From: Isotricha intestinalis
Taxonomy: Eukaryota; Ciliophora; Litostomatea; Vestibuliferida; Isotrichidae
NCBI GenBank assembly: GCA_023807065.1
Contig: JAJJLU010003493.1
Span: 1-64,000, forward strand
Direction: 5' to 3'
DNA: 64,000 nucleotides
A model generated the notes under the pieces. The model was not told the origin of the DNA. It did no database searches and saw only the letters and a list, made by a program, of their open reading frames with translations. A program made the position numbers and the translations under genes. Of the stretch, positions 1 to 8,990 are shown piece after piece. Position 1 is the first letter of the stretch, and each line of letters begins with the position of its first letter.

Positions 1-559
1 TTATTACCTTACCCATATATCTAATCAAATAATAAATTATTTTTATTTATTTATTTCAAATAACAAATAATTTAATTTTTCTTTATGTTTAAAAAAGAAA
101 AAATAATTAATATTATAATATTGATTTTATTAAGTCCATCATTTAATATTCAATAATATAATTATATAATAAGGTTCCTTTAAATATCTTTTTAAGAATT
201 ATGTTACATAATATCTTCATCCAAATTATCGTCACTAATTTAACCATTAATTTATCTCTTCTTAAAATAATATTATCTATTTTTTATTTTTTAATTCCAG
301 TTTTAAATCTAAAAGAATTACTATTAATAAGAATTTTCAATTATCTTTTTTCAACATTCAAAAAAGAAATTCAAGATTCATTAAATAAAATATTTTTATA
401 AATTTTCTTTGTTTTATAATTATTTTTTCAAGGTTATAAAATTTAAATTATATTTTTTTAATAAATTATAATTTGTATTTAAATCAATTTTTTTTGTTTT
501 AATATTTTTTATAATAAGACAAAACTAAAATTTTGAAGATATTAGTAATAAATAAATAA
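1..559. other. Intergenic or decayed sequence at left edge
   Basis: No gene can be supported here. The only ATG-initiated frame (201-401, +) is low-complexity Leu/Ile/Phe sequence that looks like the reverse shadow of decayed minus-strand coding sequence. On the minus strand a frame across about 130-290 reads Asp/Asn/Glu-rich peptide but is broken by several TAA codons. It may be an old gene remnant; composition alone could also produce this. Confidence 0.3.
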
Positions 560-2698
560 TTAAATAATATCTTTTTTTTCTTCTTCTTTTTTTTCTTCTT
601 CTTTTTTTTCTTCTTCTTTTTTTTCTTCTTTTTTTTCTTCTTTTTTTTCTTCTTCTTTTTTTTCTTCTTTTTTTTCTTCTTCTTTCGTACCTTCTTCATA
701 ATTATTTTCATTATTAACATTCTCTGAATCATTATTATTAATATCATTTTGATAAATTGAAGTATGTAATTCTTGAGAAACACATAATTTATTAATATCT
801 TTTTTCTTTTTTTCTTCTTCAATTCTTTTCAATTTTTTTTCTTGTAATGTTTTATAATCATCATTATTTTTATAAGTTTGATAAATATTCAAATCTTCAT
901 TTAACATATCATTAATTGAAATAGTACTTAATTCAACATCTTCAGTAGTATTAAATCTTATTGGGAAAGTATTATTTTCAGAGTATAATAATTGTCCATC
1001 AAATTTTAAAAAAATTTCAGATACTAAAACTTCATAAAATACTTTAAAATCATTTTCATTTTCTATTATTTTTTTAACATATATATTTTTTGAATTATAT
1101 ATATCATATGATAATTTAATAAATGATGCTAAATAACATGAATTTGCTTCTCTTCCTGAATAATATTTAAATTTTATTTTATTTAAAGTATTATTTATCA
1201 AAGCTTGAATATAATCTTTATTTTGATTTTCTTTAAACACAATATTAATTAAATTTTCTGGTGTATTTTCATTTAATATGATTTCCATTAATTGAAGATA
1301 AATAGTTTGATAAAGATTATTAAATTCAAATTCAAAAAATATAAAATGTAACATATAAAAAATATTAACTTTTCCTAAAATTTTTATAATTTCTTCAATT
1401 TTATCAACTAATATTTTTTTAGAATAAGAATTAACTAAAATATCAATTATAGTTCTAAAATATTCAATTTGAAGATATTTCTTATATCCTAATATTTTTT
1501 GCATATCTTGATAAGTAGTTTCAAAAATAAAATTTGGATAAAAATAATTTAAATCTTGAAAAAAGATAAACTCACTTTCAATAAATGATTGAAATATAAT
1601 ATCTAAAGCAACTTTTAATGTTTCTTCACTAATTTGTTTTTCATCATCATCATTATTCAGATTTGTTAAGGCAAATATTTGATTTTGAGCTACTAAATTT
1701 GGTGTTACTAATTTATCAAATGAAGTTAATATTTTTTCATTTATTTTTATCATTAAATTAAATAAAATTCTTAAACGCATTTCATTATTTAAATTTTTAT
1801 ATAAAATAGAAAATAATAAAACAGCTAAATTTTTGTTTGACATAAACATAAAAAAAAAATCTTTTTTAGAAAAACAATTTGTTAAAGCATCACAAATATA
1901 ATAAAATTTATCATTATCTTTTGTTTCATTTAAATCTTGAAGAATTTTTTCTATAAATTCAGTTTTTTTTTTATTTATTTCATCAATATCTTTTATTTCA
2001 TCATCATTAAAAGTTAAAAGTGATTTAATACATTCTCCAATTAATTTTCTATTTAAATGTTTTATTAATCCATCAATAATTTTTGTTCCATTTTCACTAT
2101 AAATATAAGTTAAAATTTGATGAGTTCGATTTTGAAGAAAATGATTTAATATTTTATTAAAATATCCTATAAGAACATAATTTTCAACCGTTGATTCAGA
2201 TTGAAGAAATTCAAAAAAATAATCTAATAAATTAATTTTATTTTCTTCATTTTTTTCATTATTATTAATACTTTTTTCATCAATTTCCATTTTATCATCA
2301 TTTAATATTTTTTCTTCTTCTTTTTTATTTTCTTCTTTCTTTTCTTCTTCATTTTTAATTTCTTCTTTTTCAATATCCATTTTCTCATCTTTTTTTTCAT
2401 TTTCAAAAAATTTATCAGTAATGGCTGAATTATGAGAACAAATAATTTCAGTTGCATTAAAAGGAAATTTATGTCCTTTTTTTGGATCATCTTCAGTTGG
2501 CATTTTAAGGGAATAATCAATTAATTTTATCATTACTTCATTTGTAAAAAAAGGAAGAAATTTTGATTCTGGATTTATGTTTAAATCTTGAATTATCTCT
2601 TCTTCATCTAATATATCTTCTATTGTTAATTCTTTTTTTTCCAATTTTTCATAATATTGAGCAAAATTAATAGTACTCTCTATTTCATCAGCAAACAT
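560..2698 (-). CDS. SAPS-family regulatory subunit of PP6/Sit4 phosphatase
   Basis: The product has 712 residues. Members of this family bind the catalytic subunit of protein phosphatase 6 (yeast Sit4) and direct it to substrates. The N-terminus has the family pattern: a short acidic helix ending in a DEEEIIQDLN-type segment (about residues 28-42), then a KFPFNATEI-type stretch (about 76-88) matching the 'KYP..SCEILT' block of SAPS proteins. Helical-repeat sequence follows from about 155 to 610, including the FNKILNHFLQ-type block. An acidic Lys/Glu insert (about 105-150) interrupts the SAPS region. The C-terminus is almost pure Glu/Lys (about 670-712). The ATG at 2698 is the first in frame and the gene ends with TAA. 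It is divergent from the SNARE gene, with a 490-bp gap between them. The family call is by motif and architecture; the paralogue cannot be specified. Confidence 0.75.
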   Translation of the reverse strand: MFADEIESTINFAQYYEKLEKKELTIEDILDEEEIIQDLNINPESKFLPFFTNEVMIKLIDYSLKMPTEDDPKKGHKFPFNATEIICSHNSAITDKFFENEKKDEKMDIEKEEIKNEEEKKEENKKEEEKILNDDKMEIDEKSINNNEKNEENKINLLDYFFEFLQSESTVENYVLIGYFNKILNHFLQNRTHQILTYIYSENGTKIIDGLIKHLNRKLIGECIKSLLTFNDDEIKDIDEINKKKTEFIEKILQDLNETKDNDKFYYICDALTNCFSKKDFFFMFMSNKNLAVLLFSILYKNLNNEMRLRILFNLMIKINEKILTSFDKLVTPNLVAQNQIFALTNLNNDDDEKQISEETLKVALDIIFQSFIESEFIFFQDLNYFYPNFIFETTYQDMQKILGYKKYLQIEYFRTIIDILVNSYSKKILVDKIEEIIKILGKVNIFYMLHFIFFEFEFNNLYQTIYLQLMEIILNENTPENLINIVFKENQNKDYIQALINNTLNKIKFKYYSGREANSCYLASFIKLSYDIYNSKNIYVKKIIENENDFKVFYEVLVSEIFLKFDGQLLYSENNTFPIRFNTTEDVELSTISINDMLNEDLNIYQTYKNNDDYKTLQEKKLKRIEEEKKKKDINKLCVSQELHTSIYQNDINNNDSENVNNENNYEEGTKEEEKKEEKKEEEKKEEKKEEKKEEEKKEEEKKEEEKKDII
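571..684 (-). repeat. GAA/AAA simple repeat encoding Glu/Lys tail
   Basis: On the plus strand this is an imperfect tract of (TTTTTT CTTCTTC) units of 12-15 bp. On the minus strand it encodes the EEKKEEEKK-type tail of the SAPS protein. The unit structure suggests expansion by slippage. The length is likely variable between strains and prone to assembly error. Confidence 0.75.
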
Positions 2699-3188
2699 CT
2701 TTATTATTTTTATATTATTGATAGAATAAAAGAAATTTATATTTCATAAATTTATTTATTTTTTAATATATTAAACATAAATATATTATAAAAATAAGAG
2801 TTTAATATTCAATTTATTATATTTCATCTATATTTTAATTGCCTATTTCCTCAATTTAATATTTATATCATATTAATATTAATAATATCTTTAGAAAAAT
2901 TAATATAAAAAAAAAATTTTTTTATTTGTTTGTCTTTTATATTTATTCTTATCTTTCATATCAAATTTTTTAAATATAACTAAATATATTATTGTTCATT
3001 TAATCACTTAAAATTAATATTTCATAAACCACGAAAGAGGACTCGCATTATTTTCTGAATGTATAACTTTTAGTCTATTTAAACTTTTCTTATTTTCTTT
3101 CACTTTTTAAGTTTTCATTTAATTTTTTCTTTCTTTTATTTATAATTAATTATTAATATTTTATATATAATATTTATTCATATAAATT
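2699..3188. other. Divergent promoter region with a GC-richer island
   Basis: This gap lies between the start codons of the SAPS and SNARE genes and is nearly all A/T. The exception is 3024-3060 (containing ACCACGAAAGAGGACTCGC), which is markedly richer in G and C and contains short self-complementary pieces (GAG..CTC and CATT..AATG). I recognise no tRNA, snRNA or snoRNA boxes in it. It could be a structured RNA or a regulatory element. Confidence 0.3.
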
Positions 3189-3890
3189 ATGTCAGGATTA
3201 TTTGATGTATATCAAACAAATGTAAAAATGTTATTCCAAAAAATTTCAAATAATTTAGATACTATATCATCAGAAACAGAAAATAAACTAAATCAAATAG
3301 AAAAGGATTTATCAGAAACTCAAAAATTATTAAAAAATTTAGAAATAGAAGTAGCAGGTGAATCTCCAGTATCAGATATATATTTAATAATGAAAAATTA
3401 TAAAAATGGATATAGTCAATATTTAAAAAGATATAAAAAAGAAAAAGAAAAATATGAAAATAATAATAAATTAGTTTCATTAGGTATAAACTCAAATTCA
3501 TCATCAATGAATAAAAATTTTAAAAATGAAGAAATAGCATATAATTCATTTAATAAATTACAAACTGCAAGAAGAGTAACAATTGAAATGGAAGGTTTAG
3601 GAGAAGATGTAATGAGAGATATGCATGGTCAAAGTGATACTATGAAAGGTATTAATTCTAAAATTGGAAATATAAGTGATGATTTAAATTCTTCTACTAC
3701 TTTAATTTCAGAAATGCAAAAAATTCAAAGAAGAAATAAAGCTATTATTTATTTATATGGAGCTTTTTTATTTTTGTTGTTTCTTATTATTGCTTTCTTT
3801 AGAATTTATCCTAAATTCAAAAATAATTCTTCTAATAATTATATTGAGCCAATTAAAACAAATAACACTAATGTATCAAGATTTTCATAA
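3189..3890 (+). CDS. Vti1-type Qb-SNARE
   Basis: The product has 233 residues and is a tail-region-anchored SNARE for endosome/Golgi/vacuole fusion. The order of parts is that of Vti1: a helical N-terminal domain (about 1-90, starting LFDVYQ as in the family 'LFE.YE'), a linker, a SNARE heptad region (about 125-183) and a hydrophobic segment (about 186-205). The SNARE core contains an MRDMHGQSD block; Q148 sits at the expected zero-layer position, as in fungal Vti1 (animal Vti1 has Asp there). The SNARE helix is followed by the typical MQKIQRRNK basic stretch before the membrane segment. Unusually, about 28 polar residues follow the membrane segment, longer than the few lumenal residues usual for Vti1. 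It is convergent with no gene; the next gene starts 111 bp downstream on the same strand. Confidence 0.85.
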   Translation: MSGLFDVYQTNVKMLFQKISNNLDTISSETENKLNQIEKDLSETQKLLKNLEIEVAGESPVSDIYLIMKNYKNGYSQYLKRYKKEKEKYENNNKLVSLGINSNSSSMNKNFKNEEIAYNSFNKLQTARRVTIEMEGLGEDVMRDMHGQSDTMKGINSKIGNISDDLNSSTTLISEMQKIQRRNKAIIYLYGAFLFLLFLIIAFFRIYPKFKNNSSNNYIEPIKTNNTNVSRFS

Positions 3891-4001
3891 TAAAAAACAA
3901 ATGGATTTTAATTTTATATAAATAGTTAATATATATATTTTATTAGTTCTTTTATCTTTTAAAAAAAAATAAATAAAATTTTAATAAATAAAAAAAAATT
4001 A

Positions 4002-5210
4002 ATGTCAGACAACAATATAGTAACCTTAGAAAATTTAAATGAAATAGACATAAATTTAATGAATAAAACAACAACAAAAGGAAAATTATTTAAAGGTCCA
4101 AATTGGACAGCATATAATAAGGAAAATTTAGGTAGTATTCCTCAAAAAATAGAAAAAGCATTAATAGAAGGAAAAAATAATAAAAATTTAACTAAAATAG
4201 GATTTAATACTCAATCAGAGAGATTTTTTCCAAAGAAAAATAAAGAAAAAAATCCAGGTCCAGGATCGTATAATATAAGTAAAGATTTAACAAGAACTTC
4301 AACATCATTTTATTCAAGTAAAGGTTTTGGAAATGGTTTTGTTTCTCAAAGTGATAGATTTAATAATTCTTCATTATATTATAGTAAATATTCGCCTGGT
4401 CCTGGAGAATATCAACCACAAGAAATTGGAACAATTGGTTATAAAGTTTCTAAAAGTTTATTAGCGAAATCTTTATATAATAATAAAAAAAATGTTAGCT
4501 TGAAAAATAGAAATTATACTCCAGGACCAGGACAATATAATATTAATAATAATTTTAAATGGAATCAATTATATAAAAGTTCTTTTTTTGCTTCTAATGC
4601 TCCTAGGTTTAATAAAAGGATTAAAGATAAAATTCCTGATCCTGGAAAATATTATAAAGATGAATATTACATTGATATTAATGATAAGGATAAAAGGATT
4701 AATCAGGAAAGTTATTATTTTAAAAAACCAAAGGAAAAAAAAGTTGATTTATTGAAAAAATATAAAATTAAAACTGAGCAAAACAAAGAAGATATTAAAT
4801 TTAAATTACATGAAAAAAAAGGAAGAATATATAATATAAATGGAAATTCAATTAATCCATTTACAATGAATAAACAAGATATATATAAAATAAGAAATAA
4901 ATCTTTAAATAATAAATTATTAAATAATAATAATAAAATTCCAAATTATACAATGAGAAATTTTGGTTTTTCAAATGAAGATGAAATACAATATATTCAT
5001 AAAGTTTTAAATAAAACTAAAAAAGATGATATATTTAAATTAAATGCTCCAAGATGGAAAAAAGATGAATATGAATTTAAAATTCCTGGGCCTGCTTATT
5101 ATCATCCTAAAATTCAATATAAATCTTTATCTTTTAATAGAAATAATATTGATTTTATTGTCACTCCTGGCTTAATTAATGAAAAAGGAGATGATTTCCT
5201 TTTAGAATAA
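4002..5210 (+). CDS. STPGR (SHIPPO/ODF3-like) repeat protein
   Basis: The product has 402 residues. Five Pro-Gly-Pro type repeats are visible: PGPGSY (P85), PGPGEY (P132), PGPGQY (P174), PDPGKYY (P212) and PGPAYY (P362). Each is preceded by a SERF/SDRF/APRF-like phrase at about one repeat interval, the hallmark of STPGR proteins. Members of this family are found in ciliary and flagellar axonemes (outer dense fibre/tubulin-inner-protein type) and in some cytoskeletal structures. Between repeats 4 and 5 there is a Lys/Asn-rich spacer of about 150 residues. The repeat assignment is secure. A ciliary location is inference from the family, but it agrees with the MORN and EF-hand genes in the window. 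The gene ends with TAA and converges on the snoRNA candidate and the EF-hand gene. Confidence 0.85.
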   Translation: MSDNNIVTLENLNEIDINLMNKTTTKGKLFKGPNWTAYNKENLGSIPQKIEKALIEGKNNKNLTKIGFNTQSERFFPKKNKEKNPGPGSYNISKDLTRTSTSFYSSKGFGNGFVSQSDRFNNSSLYYSKYSPGPGEYQPQEIGTIGYKVSKSLLAKSLYNNKKNVSLKNRNYTPGPGQYNINNNFKWNQLYKSSFFASNAPRFNKRIKDKIPDPGKYYKDEYYIDINDKDKRINQESYYFKKPKEKKVDLLKKYKIKTEQNKEDIKFKLHEKKGRIYNINGNSINPFTMNKQDIYKIRNKSLNNKLLNNNNKIPNYTMRNFGFSNEDEIQYIHKVLNKTKKDDIFKLNAPRWKKDEYEFKIPGPAYYHPKIQYKSLSFNRNNIDFIVTPGLINEKGDDFLLE

Positions 5211-5481
5211 ATTTTTTTATTTAATAAATTATTAATTTTTTTTTCAGATATAATTCAATTTTAATTTTTTAATTAAGATATAAAAAATGAATAAAGGATG
5301 TTACTCTTTAAAATTATTTTAGGAAATTTAATTTTTTTCTTTTTTTCAAAAATAAAGGTTTTAGTGTTTGGTTTATAAATCATTTAATTCTCAAAACTTT
5401 ATAAAATAAATACTAAATCTTGAATTTTTGAAAACAAAAGAAAATTATAAATTTAAAAATAAAGGAAAAAAAACTATAAAA

Positions 5482-5601
5482 TGCCTTATTTTATTATATA
5501 TCCTTTTTTTTAATGATGACAAGGTCTAGAGTCTCAGAAAATATCTTTGACGATAACGCTTGGCTGTCTGATTACTTAAAATTAAAAAATAAAATAAGGC
5601 A
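5482..5601 (+). ncRNA. Probable C/D-box snoRNA with long terminal stem
   Basis: This is a GC-richer island in a non-coding gap. It holds an exact box C (ATGATGA, 5513-5519) and box D (CTGA, 5568-5571) 48 bp apart, with internal near-matches to C' (TGACGATA, 5548-5555) and D' (CTCA, 5533-5536). The whole is flanked by a perfect 14-bp inverted repeat (5482-5495 with 5588-5601), giving a terminal stem that closes the unit. The nine bases directly before box D (CTTGGCTGT) complement the ACAGCCAAG stretch that I recall from the conserved core of large-subunit rRNA. The seven bases before D' (CTAGAGT) complement ACTCTAG, which I recall a short distance downstream in the same rRNA domain. This would make it a two-guide 2'-O-methylation RNA. 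Boxes and stem are seen; the rRNA targets rest on memory. Strand follows from the C/D order. Confidence 0.65.
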
Positions 5602-5700
5602 CCCTTAAAAAATTAATAAAAAAAAAATTTTTTTAATCAAAAGAATTAAAAAAAATAGTAAATTTTTAAATAAAAAATGATTTTAACATTTTTAAAAATT

Positions 5701-6303
5701 TTATTTCCTCCTATTGTCCTTATTTTCTTCTTCATATTCTAGAGCCATTTCTTTAGTAAGAGAATTGATTTTAGCAGCATCAGAAGGTTTCTTAGTCATA
5801 ATATAATAAAATTCCTCACTATTAATATTAGGATCACCATATGGTTGACTAATAGTTTGTAGCATATACTTAACATCTTCAATAGATAAATCATCACCTA
5901 ATTCTTCAACAACTTTCATAATACTTTCAGCAGTAATATCACCACTTTTCTCATCTTTCAAAGCTTCAAAAGTGACATTAACACCTGCTCTTGTTGTATT
6001 TCCTCCAATAGTTTCACTTATGTAATCTATAAATTCTTGTACTGTTAATTCTTCTCCACTTATATCTTTTTGAAGTGCCATTCCTTGTACTATTTTATAT
6101 ATTTCTGGGTATTCTTTGTGGAATCCTATTCTTTTTAATCCTAATTCCATTGCTGAAGGATTCAATTTTTTACCCTGTGCTACATCTGTTAATGCTTTTT
6201 CTAATTCTTTTAATACTTCTGCTGTTATTGCTGGCTCTACTTCAAATTTTTTCGACCAATCTAATTTACGAGGAATTGTTATTTTACGGTAAGCGAGAGA
6301 CAT
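5701..6303 (-). CDS. EF-hand calcium-binding-like protein
   Basis: The product has 200 residues. The helix-loop-helix periodicity and phrases such as LKDEKSGDITAESI, LSIEDVKYMLQ and EEFYYIMTKKP match the calmodulin/centrin superfamily. Loops are degenerate: none shows a full Dx[DN]xDGx(5)E set, so calcium binding is uncertain. An N-terminal extension of about 20 residues (KITIPRKLDWSKKF) precedes the first helical pair. Codon use is less A/T-extreme than in its neighbours, with more GCT, CCT and GGT, which suggests high expression. The start at 6303 is the first ATG. The gene is divergent from the B-box gene with 136 bp between start codons. It may be a cytoskeletal or ciliary EF-hand protein; the exact family was not recognised. 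Confidence 0.6.
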   Translation of the reverse strand: MSLAYRKITIPRKLDWSKKFEVEPAITAEVLKELEKALTDVAQGKKLNPSAMELGLKRIGFHKEYPEIYKIVQGMALQKDISGEELTVQEFIDYISETIGGNTTRAGVNVTFEALKDEKSGDITAESIMKVVEELGDDLSIEDVKYMLQTISQPYGDPNINSEEFYYIMTKKPSDAAKINSLTKEMALEYEEENKDNRRK

Positions 6304-6439
6304 TTTTATTTTATATGTAAATCTTTTTATTTATTTTGTTATTATTTTTTTTTATTTGTTTTTGAAAATTTGTTTTTTATAATAGTTTTTATTGGCGAAC
6401 ATAATTAATTTTTTTAAATTTTTTAAATTCAATTTTATA

Positions 6440-7900
6440 ATGGATAAAACTGATAGTAAAATAAGATTATTTCTTGAATTTTCACATAATCATCCTATTC
6501 AAATTCAGGAAGTAATACCTTTATTGAAATATGAAGAATGGAATCCTCAAAAAATGTATTATTTACCCAAACATCAATATTACTATGTATTTATTAATGA
6601 TAATGAACTTTTATCAAGAATAAAGGGAATAGAAAGTGTGTTGGAAGACATAAAAAAAATTAAAGAAGAAAACTCAATTAGAATAGAATTTAATGCAAAT
6701 GGAATAGATGATAAATTAAATACAGACGAAGATAAATATATATTTTTTGCAAAAGTAGATATTGAAAATTTTAAATTTATATATGATTATGAAAAAATAA
6801 GTAAAGAAAAAAATAAATATACTGATATAAAAATTCCAATATTATATGCATTAAAAGGTAAAATTAAAGTATTATTATTAAACGAAAAAGAAGATTATGA
6901 TTCAGAGGAAACAGAAAGAACAAATATAGAGGAAAAAAATAATAATAATTTAAATATATTAACAAATTCAGATATAATAACTACAAAAAATAAACAAAAA
7001 AAAAATCAAATAAAAGGAATAGACGGTCATTGGTTTTTATATAATAATTTATCAAAAATTAGATTTTTAAGTTTAATTCGTTATAAAGAACTGTCATTAA
7101 ATTCAGGTGATAATGGTGAAAGTTCAACAATTCAAAATAATAATAATACTAACAATAACACAAATATATTAAATAGATATGGAAGTTCACCAATAAATTA
7201 TCCAGTATTAAATGATAAAAATAAAAAGATTAAAGAAGATCCTTATCAACAACCAGTTCAATATCAAATATTAGTCAAAGATACAAATAAACCTATTTCA
7301 TTATATCAACATAAATCATGTAAAATACATAATAAAAAAAATGAATTTTTTTGTAAAAATTGTAATGACTTTTGTTGTTTAGAATGTTTAGATGATTCAT
7401 TATCACTTCATAAAAATCATAAAATTAGATTATTAGATGAATTATTAAATAAAATGGAAGAAGATACAAAAGCTTTGGATGAAAGAATATTAAATTTAAA
7501 AAGTATTATTGATAATGAAATGAGTTTAAAAAGAAGTGAAATTGCAAGAATTAAAAATAATAATGCAGAAATTGTTAAAAAAATTTCTGATTATAATGAA
7601 AATAAAAGAATGAAAATTAAACAAGAAGAAATTAGAAGAGCTAAAATTTTAGCTTCTTTAGGAACTGAAGTTTTAAGAATTATTAATGATTATCATTTAA
7701 AAAGTAAATATTTACAATTATTATTTGAAAAAGGAGATATGGCAAGTTATTTATCTAATTATTTTATTTTTAAACAATTCTTTGAAAATGATATTCAAAA
7801 AAATTTAACTATTCTAGAAAGAAAAATAATAGAAACATATTCTAATTATAAAAAAAACAATGATAATTTTTTAGATATATTAAAAAAGAAAAATTTATAA
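6440..7900 (+). CDS. B-box zinc-finger protein with coiled coil
   Basis: I start the protein at the ATG at 6440 (486 residues); upstream in-frame sequence back to 6392 has only a TTG. A B-box type 2 zinc finger is clear: C294-x2-H297-x7-C305-x2-C308-x4-C313-x2-C316-x7-H324-x2-H327. A helical, probably coiled-coil, region follows (about 335-440), the order found in TRIM-like proteins, but no RING precedes it. The first 290 residues contain no domain I recognise; they include an Asn-rich low-complexity stretch (about 215-250). B-boxes mediate protein interaction, often in ubiquitin or cytoskeletal contexts. The specific role here is unknown. Confidence 0.75.
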   Translation: MDKTDSKIRLFLEFSHNHPIQIQEVIPLLKYEEWNPQKMYYLPKHQYYYVFINDNELLSRIKGIESVLEDIKKIKEENSIRIEFNANGIDDKLNTDEDKYIFFAKVDIENFKFIYDYEKISKEKNKYTDIKIPILYALKGKIKVLLLNEKEDYDSEETERTNIEEKNNNNLNILTNSDIITTKNKQKKNQIKGIDGHWFLYNNLSKIRFLSLIRYKELSLNSGDNGESSTIQNNNNTNNNTNILNRYGSSPINYPVLNDKNKKIKEDPYQQPVQYQILVKDTNKPISLYQHKSCKIHNKKNEFFCKNCNDFCCLECLDDSLSLHKNHKIRLLDELLNKMEEDTKALDERILNLKSIIDNEMSLKRSEIARIKNNNAEIVKKISDYNENKRMKIKQEEIRRAKILASLGTEVLRIINDYHLKSKYLQLLFEKGDMASYLSNYFIFKQFFENDIQKNLTILERKIIETYSNYKKNNDNFLDILKKKNL

Positions 7901-8371
7901 AAATAAATTAAATTAAATAAAAAATAGTAATTATATTATTTTTAATTTTTATATTAGAATACATTATATAAGATATAATTACAATATATCTTTTTAATTA
8001 ATATAATTGTTATAATTTAAATTTCAATTAATTATAATAAAATTTGTGTAATAATTTAAAAATACTTTAAAAATTGATTAACATTTTTTTTGATGAAGTT
8101 TTGGATATAAAAAATGTATATGAACACTTTATATATTAAAATAAGATAATTAATTAAATATTCTCTAAAAAATTAGAAAAAATAAGAAAAAAACAAAAAG
8201 AAAAATTCAAAGATTTTGGAATAATATATTATTGTTTTTTTTTCTGATTAAAGAAAAAATAAATAAATTTTTTTATCATGAAAAAAAATCTTTATTACAA
8301 ATATTTATTAAAATAATATTCAATAATAATTATTTTTGAAATTAATTAAAATTTTTCCATCCCATATAAAT
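7901..8371. other. Intergenic; possible decayed coding remnant at 8086-8257
   Basis: There is no intact gene in these 471 bp. A plus-strand frame from 8086 reads like Lys-rich coding sequence (FFDEVLDIKNVYEHF, then a Lys-rich helix) but is broken by two TAA codons at places where Gln would be natural. It could be a pseudogene scrap or chance in A/T-rich DNA. It lies between a plus-strand and a minus-strand stop codon. Confidence 0.25.
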
Positions 8372-8896
8372 TTATTTTTTATGAAAATTTTTAATAACTC
8401 CTGCAATTATACTTGTCAACCTTTCTTTATTATCTTCATCATCGCAATGTAAGTTATTTAATCTAAAAGGAGCTTCGATATAACAACCAATATCATCTAA
8501 CACAATTTTTTTTCCATCATAAGAACATTTATATAATTTAGATAAAGCTTCATAAATATTTAATCCTCTTTCAAAATTTGGTTCTGTTTCTGCCTTTTTA
8601 ATTAACATGTCTTTTGAAATGTTTCTTTTTTCATTATCTAAAATTCTGTTTAAATTAATTATCATTAATTTGTTTGTATCAATTACTTTTTGCTCTTTAC
8701 TTAATGAAATTTTAGATATTTGAGATATATTAATATAATATGAAGTTAAATCTGAATTTTTATTTTCATTATTAACAATAACTAATAAATTATTTTCTTT
8801 AACATAAGTAAAAATATTTCCATTTATTTTAAAACCATTATTAAGAATAATTTCAACTGATAAACCAATACTTTTAGAATAATCATTTTCTGACAT
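8372..8896 (-). CDS. LSM12-like RNA-associated protein
   Basis: The product has 174 residues, about the length of LSM12 proteins (near 190). The N-terminal half (about 8-65) has an LSm-like beta pattern (GLSVEIILNNGFKINGNIFTY), as in Sm folds where a strand-loop-strand reads 'G..V.V.l..G....G.v'. The C-terminal half (about 90-172) has the LSM12 anticodon-binding-like domain: a conserved ALSKLYKCSYDGKKIVLDD block and an IEAPFRLNN block corresponding to 'PPYR..N'. Known LSM12 proteins associate with ataxin-2 and polysomes and also bind NAADP in animals. The fold assignment is by motif. The gene is divergent from the next with 94 bp between start codons. Confidence 0.75.
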   Translation of the reverse strand: MSENDYSKSIGLSVEIILNNGFKINGNIFTYVKENNLLVIVNNENKNSDLTSYYINISQISKISLSKEQKVIDTNKLMIINLNRILDNEKRNISKDMLIKKAETEPNFERGLNIYEALSKLYKCSYDGKKIVLDDIGCYIEAPFRLNNLHCDDEDNKERLTSIIAGVIKNFHKK

Positions 8897-8990
8897 AATA
8901 ATTGAAAAAAATATAAAATTTTAATTCTTTGAAAAGATGAATTTTTTTAAATTTAAATTTTTAAATATTTAAAAATATAAATTCTTGATT

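Noticed and set aside
201..401. Plus-strand 66-residue ORF as a small membrane protein
   Set aside because: Low-complexity Leu/Ile/Phe sequence, no recognisable start context, and the opposite strand reads more like decayed coding sequence.
499..822. Poly-Lys ORF on the minus strand
   Set aside because: It is the frame shadow of the Glu/Lys tail repeat of the SAPS gene; composition is pure repeat.
3024..3060. U3 snoRNA
   Set aside because: ACCACGAAAGAGG and TTTTCTGA resemble part of U3, but box A upstream and boxes C and D downstream are missing.
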